Below are positions 18,511 to 27,743 of a stretch of DNA of 64,000 bases, in pieces (position 1 is the first letter of the stretch; every line of letters begins with the position of its first letter). The stretch lies in assembly GCA_039819665.1 (NCBI GenBank), contig JBCBRM010000020.1, positions 62,001 through 126,000 on the forward strand, in the 5' to 3' direction. Under the pieces are notes generated by a model. It was not told the DNA's origin, searched no databases, and saw nothing but the letters and a program-made list of their open reading frames with translations. This DNA is from JAWPMV01 sp039819665 (GTDB lineage Bacteria; Bacteroidota; Bacteroidia; J057). The position numbers were made by a program, and so were the translations under genes.

Positions 18511-20175
18511 TTATTCGAAAAGAATCTTCTTATTTACGACTCCATCAGGAAGACTTACTTGCAGGATATACAATCCAGGAGTTAGTTCATTTCGCTGAAG
18601 TTGGAATTCTATCGTATTAAGATCCGTGTAATTTCTTATGGTTCTACCGTTCAGATCAAGCAGTTTAACAGCTTCAATATTTTTGATGCCATCTCTGTAC
18701 TGGATAGTCAGGAAGCTATTTGCTGGATTCGGGAATACTTCTACATTCTCATCTTCTATTGTTGGATCAACACTTACTGATGTAGGCAAGTCTAATGCTA
18801 TAGAAAGGTGAGGCGTAAGGTAGTTTACCATAGTATCCATATAAGCTGCAGCTATCACAGGATCATTAGGTCCTCCTCTTTTGTTCACACAAATCGCAGT
18901 AGCACCATCGATCTGGGTACCGGCCATGATCTGAGCAGCATAGGTTGCGTTCCAGGCTACCTCTGCAAAAGCTTCATCAAATAGGTTCCACGGACCTCCC
19001 CATTCAGCAAGGGTATCTCCAGGAACACCAACTCCCAAGCACATAGCATCTCCAGGGGTAAAAGGGGTATCAAAGGGATAAAGTCCAGGTAATCCTCCAC
19101 TTTTTGCGTTGGCTATAGTGAAGAGAGTGTCACCCCAATCAATATTTTTGAAAATGTTTTGGTTTCCAAAGGTATCTGCTCTGGATATTACTGCTAGTCC
19201 TCCAGCTCCTTCTGGAATTACCGCAAATGGGCTTGGTGGGCTTGTAGTACCATCAACTGCAAGTACGTCTCCTACATTGTAAGGAGCACCAGGATCTCTT
19301 TCACAATGAAGCGCAACAAATGGAGCATCTCCTGCTTCAACCCACTGTCTTGAACCTAAAGCACCACCGAAAGCGAATCCCATATTGAAATCAGAACTAT
19401 AAGTTGGGTAGTTAGGACTATTGAGGGTAGCTGCATCGATTCCATATGGATCTCCAAAGATCAAAGTATCCAGGAAGGGCTCAGGATTATCAGGATCTGT
19501 AAAGTCGATGTATTTAGTTTCCAGTGTTTGCTCGTAGCGCTTCAAGTAGGTAGCTCCATAAGACATATATCCACCGGTACCAGTTCCTCCAACTGCAATT
19601 TTATCAGGGTCAACTCCAAACTCGTTTACGACACCATCTGGCATTCCATCCAGGTTTCGGTCTGTATTTCCGTCTTGAGATGCTCTAAAAAAACGAACAG
19701 CATTACGCATGTCCTGAATTCCACGATAGGCAGCATGAAGGATAGTTCTTTGCTGTACAAGCGCAGATCCAAATGGATTCCACCCACGGCGGTATTGAAC
19801 AACGGCTACTACAAAGCCTTTTCTTGCCATGCGTTCAGCAAAATCAATTACAGCAGGGTCGCTTCGCTCACCTGTAAATCCACCATTAGCAATGGCTGGG
19901 AAGAAAGTTCCTGTGATACCAAATACGAGGAGAGGACGGCTAGTCTCAGTATCTCCCATCGGCTCATAAACATCCATGTACAGAGGAACACGAATTGTGT
20001 CAGTAGTAATACCCAAGAATGCAGGTAGAATACTATAGTTGAATCCATATATAACTGAGTCGGTTTTGGTTACATCAGTAAATACGTCATCAACATATCT
20101 CTCTTGAGCGATACTTTGTAAGGAAAGTCCTATCATCAAGATAGAACATAGAAAAATAGTCAAAGCTTTTTTCAT
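18511..20175 (-). CDS. T9SS type A secreted alpha/beta-hydrolase-like protein lacking the nucleophile serine
   Basis: Exported protein of 554 residues. The ATG at 20175 opens a signal peptide (MKKALTIFLCSILMIGLSLQSIAQ); a TTG three codons earlier is less likely. Residues about 55-300 resemble esterase/lipase-type alpha/beta hydrolases: VPLYMDVYEP, RPLLVFGITGTFF (oxyanion-hole-like strand), GFVVAVVQYRRGW, and the helix with DMRNAVRFFR before the nucleophile elbow. At the elbow the motif reads GTGTG (residues 197-201) where active enzymes have GxSxG, so the serine is glycine. DGNTDRNLDGMPDG at about 168-181 looks like a calcium loop. The last 80 residues are a type A T9SS tail (FPNPANSFLTI). 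It may be a binding protein derived from an esterase, or use another mechanism. A single-base sequence error cannot convert serine codons to all the residues seen, but should still be checked. Confidence 0.75.
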   Translation of the reverse strand: MKKALTIFLCSILMIGLSLQSIAQERYVDDVFTDVTKTDSVIYGFNYSILPAFLGITTDTIRVPLYMDVYEPMGDTETSRPLLVFGITGTFFPAIANGGFTGERSDPAVIDFAERMARKGFVVAVVQYRRGWNPFGSALVQQRTILHAAYRGIQDMRNAVRFFRASQDGNTDRNLDGMPDGVVNEFGVDPDKIAVGGTGTGGYMSYGATYLKRYEQTLETKYIDFTDPDNPEPFLDTLIFGDPYGIDAATLNSPNYPTYSSDFNMGFAFGGALGSRQWVEAGDAPFVALHCERDPGAPYNVGDVLAVDGTTSPPSPFAVIPEGAGGLAVISRADTFGNQNIFKNIDWGDTLFTIANAKSGGLPGLYPFDTPFTPGDAMCLGVGVPGDTLAEWGGPWNLFDEAFAEVAWNATYAAQIMAGTQIDGATAICVNKRGGPNDPVIAAAYMDTMVNYLTPHLSIALDLPTSVSVDPTIEDENVEVFPNPANSFLTIQYRDGIKNIEAVKLLDLNGRTIRNYTDLNTIEFQLQRNELTPGLYILQVSLPDGVVNKKILFE

Positions 20176-20214
20176 AATCTTCAATTGAATAGGTTAAGGT
20201 TTTAGGTATATAAT

Positions 20215-23028
20215 CTAGATTCCAGAAAAATCGTAAGTTAAAGACAGATATGCCAATCTGCCAATTCTTGGACCTCCATAAACTGTAAATACTTGATTAT
20301 TTAGAATATTTGAGGCTCCAAGCTTCATAGTTGTGTGGAGTTTTGGAAACTTTTTACTGATTTGGGCATCAAGTAGGTCATAAGTAGGAACAAGGCCGGT
20401 AAACTGAGGAGATCCTTCGAATAAGAAGCCTTCTACCCATTTATAGTTGACATTAAATCCGAATTCTTCAATCCCCGCAATAGTAACATTCCTTCCTCCA
20501 AAATTTATGTTGAATTTATGCTCCGGTGTATTATATGCCGGAACAATAGGATCATCAGATTGAGTGTTAAGCACATTCCATGAATAGTTACCTCCAATGG
20601 TGTATTTAGTATTGATGAAGACGTTGATGCCTAAGGCAGCCCCTTGGGTTGTTACGATATCCTGAGCATTGGCACTGATGCGTAAGACATCGCCAACTGG
20701 GAAACCATTGATAATTTCACCCTGAAATCCTAATCGGAAGCCAATAAAGTCTTTGTATCTGCTGTAGTAATAACCTGCATCAACATAAACTTTCTTACCC
20801 AGAAGTCCTCGATATCCAAATTCATAGGTAGTGACTTGCTCAGGTTTAATTGCTCCAAGATCGAAAGGAACCAAAGGATCCTGACAAAGGCATTCAAAAT
20901 AGACTTGAAGGGAATCAAGTTCCAGAAGACTTGAGTAGCCATTTAAGTTGCCTGCAAGTACTGCACCTCCTACATCAAAACTCAGGAACTGGTCGGCCAG
21001 GGTCGGGTTTCTAATAGCTGATGATAAGGAGGCTCTCAAGGAGTTGTTTTCATCAAACTTAATCAATCCGGTAAGGGCTGGTGAGAATAGAAAATCAAAG
21101 TTCTGATTCTTATCCATCCGCAAGGTTCCTGTCAGGATTACCCTATCCGAAGCGAGATTTTTCTTTACCCCACCATAAACACCATATTCAAAATTGGTGA
21201 GTCTCACATCACCCGTGTCAGCAAAAATGCTTCCCTGAGTATAAGGTGTATAATAGCGTCCATTTCCTCCTACGGTAATCTCAGCCCAGGAAGGAGTAAA
21301 CTTATATTCACCATGTACATGATAAAGTGCAGAACGATCAAAAAATTTCGTTCCACCTTCTTTGGTAATAATTCTGGAAGTAATCGAATCAAATGCTGCC
21401 TGGAATTGCTGTGAACCAGGAGTGAGTAATCCTCCTGTGCCATCAAGTCTCCCTCTCAGTTCCTGATGCCAGGTAGTAATTTGTTCTCTATTTGCTTCTA
21501 TAACTCTGGCTTGCTGATCAAAGTCAAATCTAAAATCCGGGAAAGAAGGGGGAGAAGGATAGCCTTCCAACTGTCTGACTAAGGGAGCATAATCCCTTTG
21601 CCAAAGTTCGCGATATGTTTGAATCCAGGCACCATCACTTCTTGCCAGGTTTTGAATACGGTTAGCTGTGAAAACAGGGTCATAAGAATTACCGGCATCT
21701 TCATGTGTCACATAAGAACGAATAAAGAATTTCCCTTCTTTTTTGACCTCAACTTTGTGCTGAAAGAATTGTATATCTTTTAAGCTAATCCTGTTAACTC
21801 CCTGGAATACGGTTGTTCCATTACTATAATTAGAGGAAGCAATCAACTCTACATCGGGTCTGAGTTTATAATGGAAAGAAACGCCTGCTTTAAGGTTTCG
21901 GGTATCATAATCTAAAAGGTCAGCTTCTGCAAAACCCGTCCTGTAATACAAGCCAAGACCGGGTGCCTGCAATCGTGTATTATTATTAGTAGCCCGGCCC
22001 AAAACCTCATCTCCATATCTGTTTACCGCATCATATCCACCAGGATTGTCCATGCCTACATAATTGGTAGCTCCTCTGGCAGTTGTATCCCTATAAGCTT
22101 CTTCAAAGTTGTCCGCTTCCCAGTCATCGGCTCTTAGATAAAAGAGGTTAAATTTTATCGCAAATTTCTCTTCGTCATTCTTATTCTTAAATACCTTAGC
22201 ATATCTCACGGCTGATTCAACCCAGTTTCTTTCCCCTACCTTTACAGAAGCAGAAAGTCCTCTATGGATAAAGGGATTCTTAGTTTTCATCGCAATCACC
22301 CCATTAAATGCATTGGGCCCATAATATGCGGAAGAGGCTCCCACGATCAAATCTACAGACTCCAAATCCAGCTCGGAAGCTCCCAGGAAGTTACCTAGAG
22401 AGAAGTTTAAGCCCGGTGATTGGTTATCAACTCCGTCGATTAACTGAAGAGATCTCACCGGCTGGGTACTGTTAAATCCTCGTGTATTTACCACTTTGAA
22501 TCCAAAACTCGCTGAATTCATGTCCACCCCTTTCAAATGCCCCAATCCTTCATAGAAGTTGGCGGCAGGAGTTTCCTTAATTGCAGTGATCGACATACTT
22601 TCGACAGAAAGTGCAGATTGTTTTTGCCTTTCTACATATGCACTGGCTACAATATCAACTTCATCAAGTTCTACAGGTTTTTCAGAAAGTTTAATGGTGA
22701 TATTATCGCTGAAATTTTCTACACCTATGGTTAGGGAGTCAAAACCAACATATTTCACAAATAACTCTACAGGAGCAGCTTTAGGTGAATTTAGGTTAAA
22801 TGATCCATCTTCCTTAGTAAATGCACCAACATTGGTTCCCTTGATCAGAATCGTAGCTCCCTGGAGAGGTTGATTGTTGGCCTGATTTACTACTTTACCC
22901 CTGATGACTCCCTGTGCCAACATCACAGATGAGCCCAATCCCAACAGGATAAGGGTCATTAAAACTTTCACAATATTAATAGGAAATTGAGTACTATATC
23001 CTTTATAACGGGTGTAGTAGAAGTACAT
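20215..23028 (-). CDS. TonB-dependent outer-membrane receptor with carboxypeptidase-like regulatory domain
   Basis: Outer-membrane transporter of 937 residues. The signal sequence lies at about 22-39 behind a 20-residue extension; an internal ATG near MTLILLG is an alternative start. A carboxypeptidase D regulatory-like domain spans 40-125 (VIRGKVVNQANNQPLQGATILIKG), the plug about 150-265 (NTRGFNSTQPVRSLQLIDGV), and a long beta-barrel runs to the C-terminus with a final aromatic-rich strand. No SusD partner is next to it, which differs from classical SusCD pairs. It starts 30 bases beyond the hydrolase-like gene in the same direction, so the two are probably co-transcribed, which suggests import of something the surface proteins bind or release. 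The ligand is unknown. Confidence 0.88.
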   Translation of the reverse strand: MYFYYTRYKGYSTQFPINIVKVLMTLILLGLGSSVMLAQGVIRGKVVNQANNQPLQGATILIKGTNVGAFTKEDGSFNLNSPKAAPVELFVKYVGFDSLTIGVENFSDNITIKLSEKPVELDEVDIVASAYVERQKQSALSVESMSITAIKETPAANFYEGLGHLKGVDMNSASFGFKVVNTRGFNSTQPVRSLQLIDGVDNQSPGLNFSLGNFLGASELDLESVDLIVGASSAYYGPNAFNGVIAMKTKNPFIHRGLSASVKVGERNWVESAVRYAKVFKNKNDEEKFAIKFNLFYLRADDWEADNFEEAYRDTTARGATNYVGMDNPGGYDAVNRYGDEVLGRATNNNTRLQAPGLGLYYRTGFAEADLLDYDTRNLKAGVSFHYKLRPDVELIASSNYSNGTTVFQGVNRISLKDIQFFQHKVEVKKEGKFFIRSYVTHEDAGNSYDPVFTANRIQNLARSDGAWIQTYRELWQRDYAPLVRQLEGYPSPPSFPDFRFDFDQQARVIEANREQITTWHQELRGRLDGTGGLLTPGSQQFQAAFDSITSRIITKEGGTKFFDRSALYHVHGEYKFTPSWAEITVGGNGRYYTPYTQGSIFADTGDVRLTNFEYGVYGGVKKNLASDRVILTGTLRMDKNQNFDFLFSPALTGLIKFDENNSLRASLSSAIRNPTLADQFLSFDVGGAVLAGNLNGYSSLLELDSLQVYFECLCQDPLVPFDLGAIKPEQVTTYEFGYRGLLGKKVYVDAGYYYSRYKDFIGFRLGFQGEIINGFPVGDVLRISANAQDIVTTQGAALGINVFINTKYTIGGNYSWNVLNTQSDDPIVPAYNTPEHKFNINFGGRNVTIAGIEEFGFNVNYKWVEGFLFEGSPQFTGLVPTYDLLDAQISKKFPKLHTTMKLGASNILNNQVFTVYGGPRIGRLAYLSLTYDFSGI

Positions 23029-23668
23029 GGTATAATGTCATTAGATCTAGCGCGAGATACGCGGATAACAAATATACAAATAAGATTGTTATGCATGCAT
23101 CATTTTTCAAATTGTTTGAGGGAAAAATTAGGTACCTGTTTAATTTTACTTTCCAGTTTTCCCATTTCCTCCCTGGGCTCAAAGCATTCTTGAAAATTTG
23201 CATACATCATAAATGGAGAAAGAGAATTAGCCTCTTTAAGATAAAAACGCATCTTAATTTGAGTCGATTGTCGTACCAAAGCTCTTATGTCCTCTTCAGA
23301 ATTGCTAAAGGAATTCTACTTTCAAAAGCATAAAAATTGGGAGAAAATGCGAAAATGGATATGGCTAGCTGTGAATATTATGAATTTATGCAAGAATGAT
23401 CTACAGCACGGAAAATTATGGGGGTATTAAGTAAATCCTTTTTCAAAGCCATAAAAGGAATTCAGCCCTTTGATCAACCCTCCCTAAAATTAAGGGTCTA
23501 TTTGAAAGCCAGGAACCTTATTGAAATTAAATAAGGCAACAAATCATGTTAGCAGCATTTTTATTTGCTGAAAATTTTCGAAAACGCTGCAGACTATTGT
23601 AATTAGAAAATATTTTGCTCGGGTTTTCGTAATTAGACTACCCTTATTGAATCTTTACATCCCGGATA
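23029..23668. other. divergent intergenic region between TonB receptor and lectin/Ig-repeat gene
   Basis: 640 bases that must hold two divergent promoters. Several short frames are present but none shows features of a real gene. A direct repeat GTAATTAGA at 23599-23607 and 23629-23637 lies close to the plus-strand start. Confidence 0.45.
23599..23640 (+). promoter_or_regulatory. direct repeat GTAATTAGA with 30-base period
   Basis: Two copies of GTAATTAGA start exactly 30 bases apart (23599 and 23629), about three helical turns, and end some 30 bases before the ATG at 23669. Spacing on one face of the helix suits a dimeric activator. No regulator is assigned. Confidence 0.4.
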
Positions 23669-26557
23669 ATGAAGCAGATTCTTATCTTCTTATTGCTTAC
23701 AACTTTTTTCCTTCCTGAACTTTTAGCCCAATTTAATGTGAGAGGTGATGCAGTAGCCACCACTACCGTGTGTGCAGCTATTACTCCCAATCAAACTAAT
23801 CGGGAAGGCGCAGTCTGGAGTACTACTCCGATTGATTTTAATCAACCCTTCGAACTATACAATCGTGTTTCTTTTGGTACTAGAAATGGAAATGGTGCAG
23901 ATGGAATAGCATTGATATTTCAAACGTCTGGTCCGTTAACCAATCCTTCCCCCTTAGGAGGAAGTACATTAGGAACGGCAGGTATTTCTCCATCTTTAAT
24001 AGTAGAAATGGATACCTGGCAAAATGGAGGCTCTAATGATCCGGGTCCTGACCATTTAGCTATCATGCGTAATGGGGCCAATGACCATAATAGTCCTAAT
24101 AATCTGGCAGGACCAGTTCCGATTATGCCTGGATCAGCTAATATAGAAGATGGTAACTTTCACGATGTGAAAGTTAGCTGGGATCCTGGTACTCAACTCT
24201 TTCAAGTATATATTGATTGTGGGCCGGTGAGCTTGAGTTATACCGGAGATATTGTAAATACGATTTTTGGGGGAACCAATTTGGTTACCTGGGGATTCAC
24301 AGCAGCAACGGGTTCAGCAGGTAGAAATGCCCACAATATGTGTTTTGAGGATTTGATTATACCTCTAAGAGATACCCTGTTTTTGTGTGAAGGCAATCCT
24401 GTTCCCTTGAATGCTAGTCCCGGAGTTTCTTTTAGTTGGGCTCCTACAACAGGACTTTCTGACCCAACTATCCAGAATCCGGTTGCAAGTCCCATTACTA
24501 CGACAACTTATATAGCGACAGTTACGGACAATTGCGGGCTTACTTTCACCGATACCATTCGAGTGGAAGTTACCCCGGCAGCAGAACTTTTGATTGATTT
24601 GGGAGCTGATACTACCCTTTGTCCGGGGCAAAGTATCCTTCTGGATGCGTACAGACCTGGCCCTACCTACCTTTGGCAGGATGGACTTACAGATAGTGCA
24701 AGAGTTGTAAATACGGATGGACTATATTGGGTGGAATTGACCAATGGCTGTGGAACTAGCAGAGATTCAATTGTGGTAACAGCCGAAGTGAATCCTTTAG
24801 TTGATCTTGGGAATGATACCACTTTATGTGGTGCAGCTACCTTAAGCCTGGACGCAACAAATAGTAATGCTACCTATCAATGGCAGGATGCTTCCACTTT
24901 GCCTCAGTTTCAAGTCTCAATAGCAGGAACTTACTGGGCTACAGCCAGTAATTTTTGCGGGACAGATACCGATAGCATTACCGTAGATTATCAACCCATT
25001 CCTCCGGCTGACCTTTTCTCTGCAACTGATACTACCCTTTGCGGAACAGCTACCCTGGATCTGGATGTCAGTCTTCAGGGGGCAACTTATAATTGGCAGG
25101 ACAATTCTACTCAGCCGACTTTTTCCATTAGTTCTTCTGGGCTTTATTGGGTGGAAGTTGCCAATTCCTGTGGGACGGTCAGGGACTCGATCAATGTAAA
25201 TTATGATTTACGTCCGGATATATTTTTGGGGAATGATACCACCCTTTGTACCGGAAATACCCGCGTCCTGGATGCAAGTTGGACTCCTGCCTCGACCTAT
25301 CAATGGCAGGATGGTTCTACCAACTCTACTTTCACAGTCAATGCCTCTGGGGAGTACTGGGTAAGAGTCAGTAACTTTTGTGGTACCGATATAGATACAG
25401 TCGAAATCAATTTTGTAGATCCACCACCTTTAGTGAGTCTTGGGAATGATACCACCCTCTGTCAGGGCGATACCCTGGATTTGGCAACAAATATTACAGG
25501 AATTGATCATGTGTGGCAGGATGGTACTAAGCTTACCACTTTCAGGGTGCTAACATCAGGGACCTATTGGGTAGAAGTTAGCAATAGTTGCGGAGCAAAT
25601 GCAGATACCCTCGAAGCTATTTTCAATCCTCTGCCTCAGGTTTTTTTAGGGAATGATACCTTGCTATGTGAGGGGGAAACGATTACCCTTGATGCCACCT
25701 GGCCGGGCGCAACCTATATCTGGGATGATGGGTTTGTTGGACCCATTAGGACCATTACGCAGCCAGCCGGTTATGTAGTTACTGTGAACAATGCTTGTGG
25801 GGCTGTAGATGCTGGAATTGTGGTTGACTTTCAAGCTGTACCTCAGCCGTTTGATTTTGGACCAGATATAATTTTGTGTGCAGGAGATAGTCTCTTACTT
25901 GAAACCAATCAGGCCGGATTTAATTATTTCTGGCAAGATGGATCAGATTCTATGAGTTTTGTGGTCCGTTCTCCCGGAGCCTATTCTTTACAAGTATTCA
26001 ATGATTGTGCGGTAGAAACGGACGAGATCGTTGTGGCATATCAGGATTTACCAGTGGTAGACCTGGGACCGGACCAATTATTATGTGAAGAAGATTTGGG
26101 ACAATTGAGGTTGGAAGTAAAACCTTCGCCTGATCAAACCTACATGTGGCAGGACGGAAGTACCGATCCCTTTTATCTGGTGCAGCAAGGAGGCCTCATT
26201 ACTTTGGATGTCGCCAATACATGTGGGGTGAGTTCAGACTCAGTACTCGTGTTTACCGAAATCTGTAATTGTATCATACATGTACCCTCTGCATTTAGTC
26301 CAAATTTTGATGGGGTAAATGATCTCTTCAAGGCAGAAACCTTCTGTAATCTTCAAGAAGCTCGTTTAAAGGTTTTTGATCGATGGGGAGTCCTCGTCTT
26401 TGAAACGGACAATCCAGATCAGGCCTGGGATGGTCGCTGTGATAATGGACTATGTATGGAAGGCGTTTATGTGTGGGTGTATGAATACGTTTTCCCCGAT
26501 AGAAATAATGAACCGGTCAGAACCACCAAATCCGGAACTCTGACCCTGATCAAATAA
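23669..26557 (+). CDS. T9SS type B secreted protein with L-type lectin domain and tandem Ig/PKD-like repeats
   Basis: Exported protein of 962 residues with a signal peptide ending near LLAQ. Residues about 22-235 form a legume-lectin-like (L-type) domain (GADGIALIFQ, SLIVEMDTWQNG, NFHDVKVSWDP, VTWGFTAATG). A PKD-like segment follows at 236-310, then eight tandem repeats of about 69-70 residues (roughly 311-868), each with LGxDTTLC, a central WQDGST, and GxYWVxVxNxCG. The end is the gliding-motility-type C-terminal domain used for T9SS type B sorting (HVPSAFSPNFDGVNDLFK, LKVFDRWGVLVFET, W-DGR). It is probably a large surface adhesin that binds glycans through its lectin head. It is divergent from the TonB receptor and followed by a PQQ-type dehydrogenase. 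Confidence 0.88.
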   Translation: MKQILIFLLLTTFFLPELLAQFNVRGDAVATTTVCAAITPNQTNREGAVWSTTPIDFNQPFELYNRVSFGTRNGNGADGIALIFQTSGPLTNPSPLGGSTLGTAGISPSLIVEMDTWQNGGSNDPGPDHLAIMRNGANDHNSPNNLAGPVPIMPGSANIEDGNFHDVKVSWDPGTQLFQVYIDCGPVSLSYTGDIVNTIFGGTNLVTWGFTAATGSAGRNAHNMCFEDLIIPLRDTLFLCEGNPVPLNASPGVSFSWAPTTGLSDPTIQNPVASPITTTTYIATVTDNCGLTFTDTIRVEVTPAAELLIDLGADTTLCPGQSILLDAYRPGPTYLWQDGLTDSARVVNTDGLYWVELTNGCGTSRDSIVVTAEVNPLVDLGNDTTLCGAATLSLDATNSNATYQWQDASTLPQFQVSIAGTYWATASNFCGTDTDSITVDYQPIPPADLFSATDTTLCGTATLDLDVSLQGATYNWQDNSTQPTFSISSSGLYWVEVANSCGTVRDSINVNYDLRPDIFLGNDTTLCTGNTRVLDASWTPASTYQWQDGSTNSTFTVNASGEYWVRVSNFCGTDIDTVEINFVDPPPLVSLGNDTTLCQGDTLDLATNITGIDHVWQDGTKLTTFRVLTSGTYWVEVSNSCGANADTLEAIFNPLPQVFLGNDTLLCEGETITLDATWPGATYIWDDGFVGPIRTITQPAGYVVTVNNACGAVDAGIVVDFQAVPQPFDFGPDIILCAGDSLLLETNQAGFNYFWQDGSDSMSFVVRSPGAYSLQVFNDCAVETDEIVVAYQDLPVVDLGPDQLLCEEDLGQLRLEVKPSPDQTYMWQDGSTDPFYLVQQGGLITLDVANTCGVSSDSVLVFTEICNCIIHVPSAFSPNFDGVNDLFKAETFCNLQEARLKVFDRWGVLVFETDNPDQAWDGRCDNGLCMEGVYVWVYEYVFPDRNNEPVRTTKSGTLTLIK
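24590..26270 (+). repeat. eight tandem coding repeats of about 207-213 bases
   Basis: Each unit encodes DTTLC near its start, WQDGS in the middle and NxCG near its end. The bases diverge more than the residues, so the array is old and under selection. Confidence 0.85.
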
Positions 26558-26569
26558 TTTTTTCAGATG

Positions 26570-26614
26570 AAGCTGAAATTTGGGATTGTTTATCGCTTTC
26601 CCTTATTTCAGCTT
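26570..26614. promoter_or_regulatory. long inverted repeat abutting the start of the PQQ dehydrogenase lipoprotein gene
   Basis: AAGCTGAAAT (26570-26579) pairs perfectly with ATTTCAGCTT (26605-26614), with a second stem GGGA/TCCC inside. It sits between the stop of the lectin gene and the ATG at 26616, one base from the start codon. It could be a weak terminator of the upstream gene or a structure that limits translation of the next one. Confidence 0.5.
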
Positions 26615-26615
26615 T

Positions 26616-27743
26616 ATGAATGTTAAACCTCTCCTCTACGGAATATTTCTTTCCACTGCCTTATCCGCATGTTTTAGTGTAAATCGTCCAGAAGAAAAAC
26701 TGGACGTTCTCCCCTTGGATCAAATCAATCTCCCCGATGGATTTGAGATTTCCATTTTTGCAGAAGGGGTAGAAAATGCTCGTTCTATGGTGAGAAGTGA
26801 AAGTGGAACCCTGTATGTAGGAAGTAGGGGGGCAGGAAAGGTATATGCCATCAAAGATACAGATGGAGATTATAAAGCTGATGAGGTAATTGTTCTGGCA
26901 GAAGGATTAAATACTCCTAATGGAGTCGCTTATAAAGATGGAAATCTTTATGTAGCTGAGATCGATAAAATCTGGCGCTTCGACGATATTGAAAATAATC
27001 TTTCTGCTCCCAATAAAACCCTGGTAGACGACCAATTCCCCGATGATGCCTGGCATGGTTGGAAGTACATTGCTTTCGGACCGGATGATAAATTATATGT
27101 CCCGGTTGGGGCTCCTTGCAATGTATGTGAGAAGGAGGATGAAAGATATGCTACTATCATGCGCATGAATGTGGACGGCTCCGAAAAAGAGGTGTTTGCA
27201 CAGGGCGTGAGGAATTCGGTTGGCTTTGACTGGCATCCGGAAAATGCTGAACTCTGGTTTACAAACAATGGCCGAGATATGCTGGGAGATGATATTCCTC
27301 ATGATGAACTGAATCACGCACCTGAAAAAGGAATGCACTTTGGATTTCCCTATTGCCATGAGGGGAGTTTGCCAGATCCTCGTTTCGGCAAAAAACGAGA
27401 TTGTAATGAATTTACAGCCCCGGCTCAAAGGCTATTGCCACATACTGCCGCTTTAGGTATGAAGTTTTATACTGGTGCTCAATTCCCAGAAAGCTTTACT
27501 CATGACATCCTAATTGCGGAGCACGGATCCTGGAATCGAACTCAGCCTCAGGGATATCGAATCTCGCGTGTGAAACTTGAAGGAGATCGGGCAGTAAGTT
27601 ATGAGGCTTTTGCTGAAGGGTGGTTAGGGGAAAGTAAAGCCTGGGGGAGACCTGTAGATATTATTCAGTTGCCAGATGGATCTTTGTTGGTTTCTGATGA
27701 TTTTGCCGATGTGATTTATCGGATTAGTTATCAGGCTGCTTAG
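26616..27743 (+). CDS. PQQ-type sugar (sorbosone-like) dehydrogenase lipoprotein
   Basis: A 375-residue beta-propeller of the glucose/sorbosone dehydrogenase family. The ATG at 26616 is preferred over an upstream TTG because it opens a short lipoprotein signal ending LSAC (acylated cysteine at 19). Landmarks include NLPDGFEISIFAEGVENAR, TPNGVAYKDGNLYVAEIDKIWRF (residues split here as TPNGVAY and YVAEIDKIWRF), HGWKYIAFGPDDKLYV, FAQGVRNSVGFDWHP and IAEHGSWNR. It probably oxidises a sugar or related alcohol in the periplasm or at the outer membrane. No haem motif is present in this one, unlike the two giants at 5398 and 9498. It lies 58 bases after the lectin gene and may be read with it. Its 3' end overlaps pth by 20 bases. 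Confidence 0.85.
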   Translation: MNVKPLLYGIFLSTALSACFSVNRPEEKLDVLPLDQINLPDGFEISIFAEGVENARSMVRSESGTLYVGSRGAGKVYAIKDTDGDYKADEVIVLAEGLNTPNGVAYKDGNLYVAEIDKIWRFDDIENNLSAPNKTLVDDQFPDDAWHGWKYIAFGPDDKLYVPVGAPCNVCEKEDERYATIMRMNVDGSEKEVFAQGVRNSVGFDWHPENAELWFTNNGRDMLGDDIPHDELNHAPEKGMHFGFPYCHEGSLPDPRFGKKRDCNEFTAPAQRLLPHTAALGMKFYTGAQFPESFTHDILIAEHGSWNRTQPQGYRISRVKLEGDRAVSYEAFAEGWLGESKAWGRPVDIIQLPDGSLLVSDDFADVIYRISYQAA

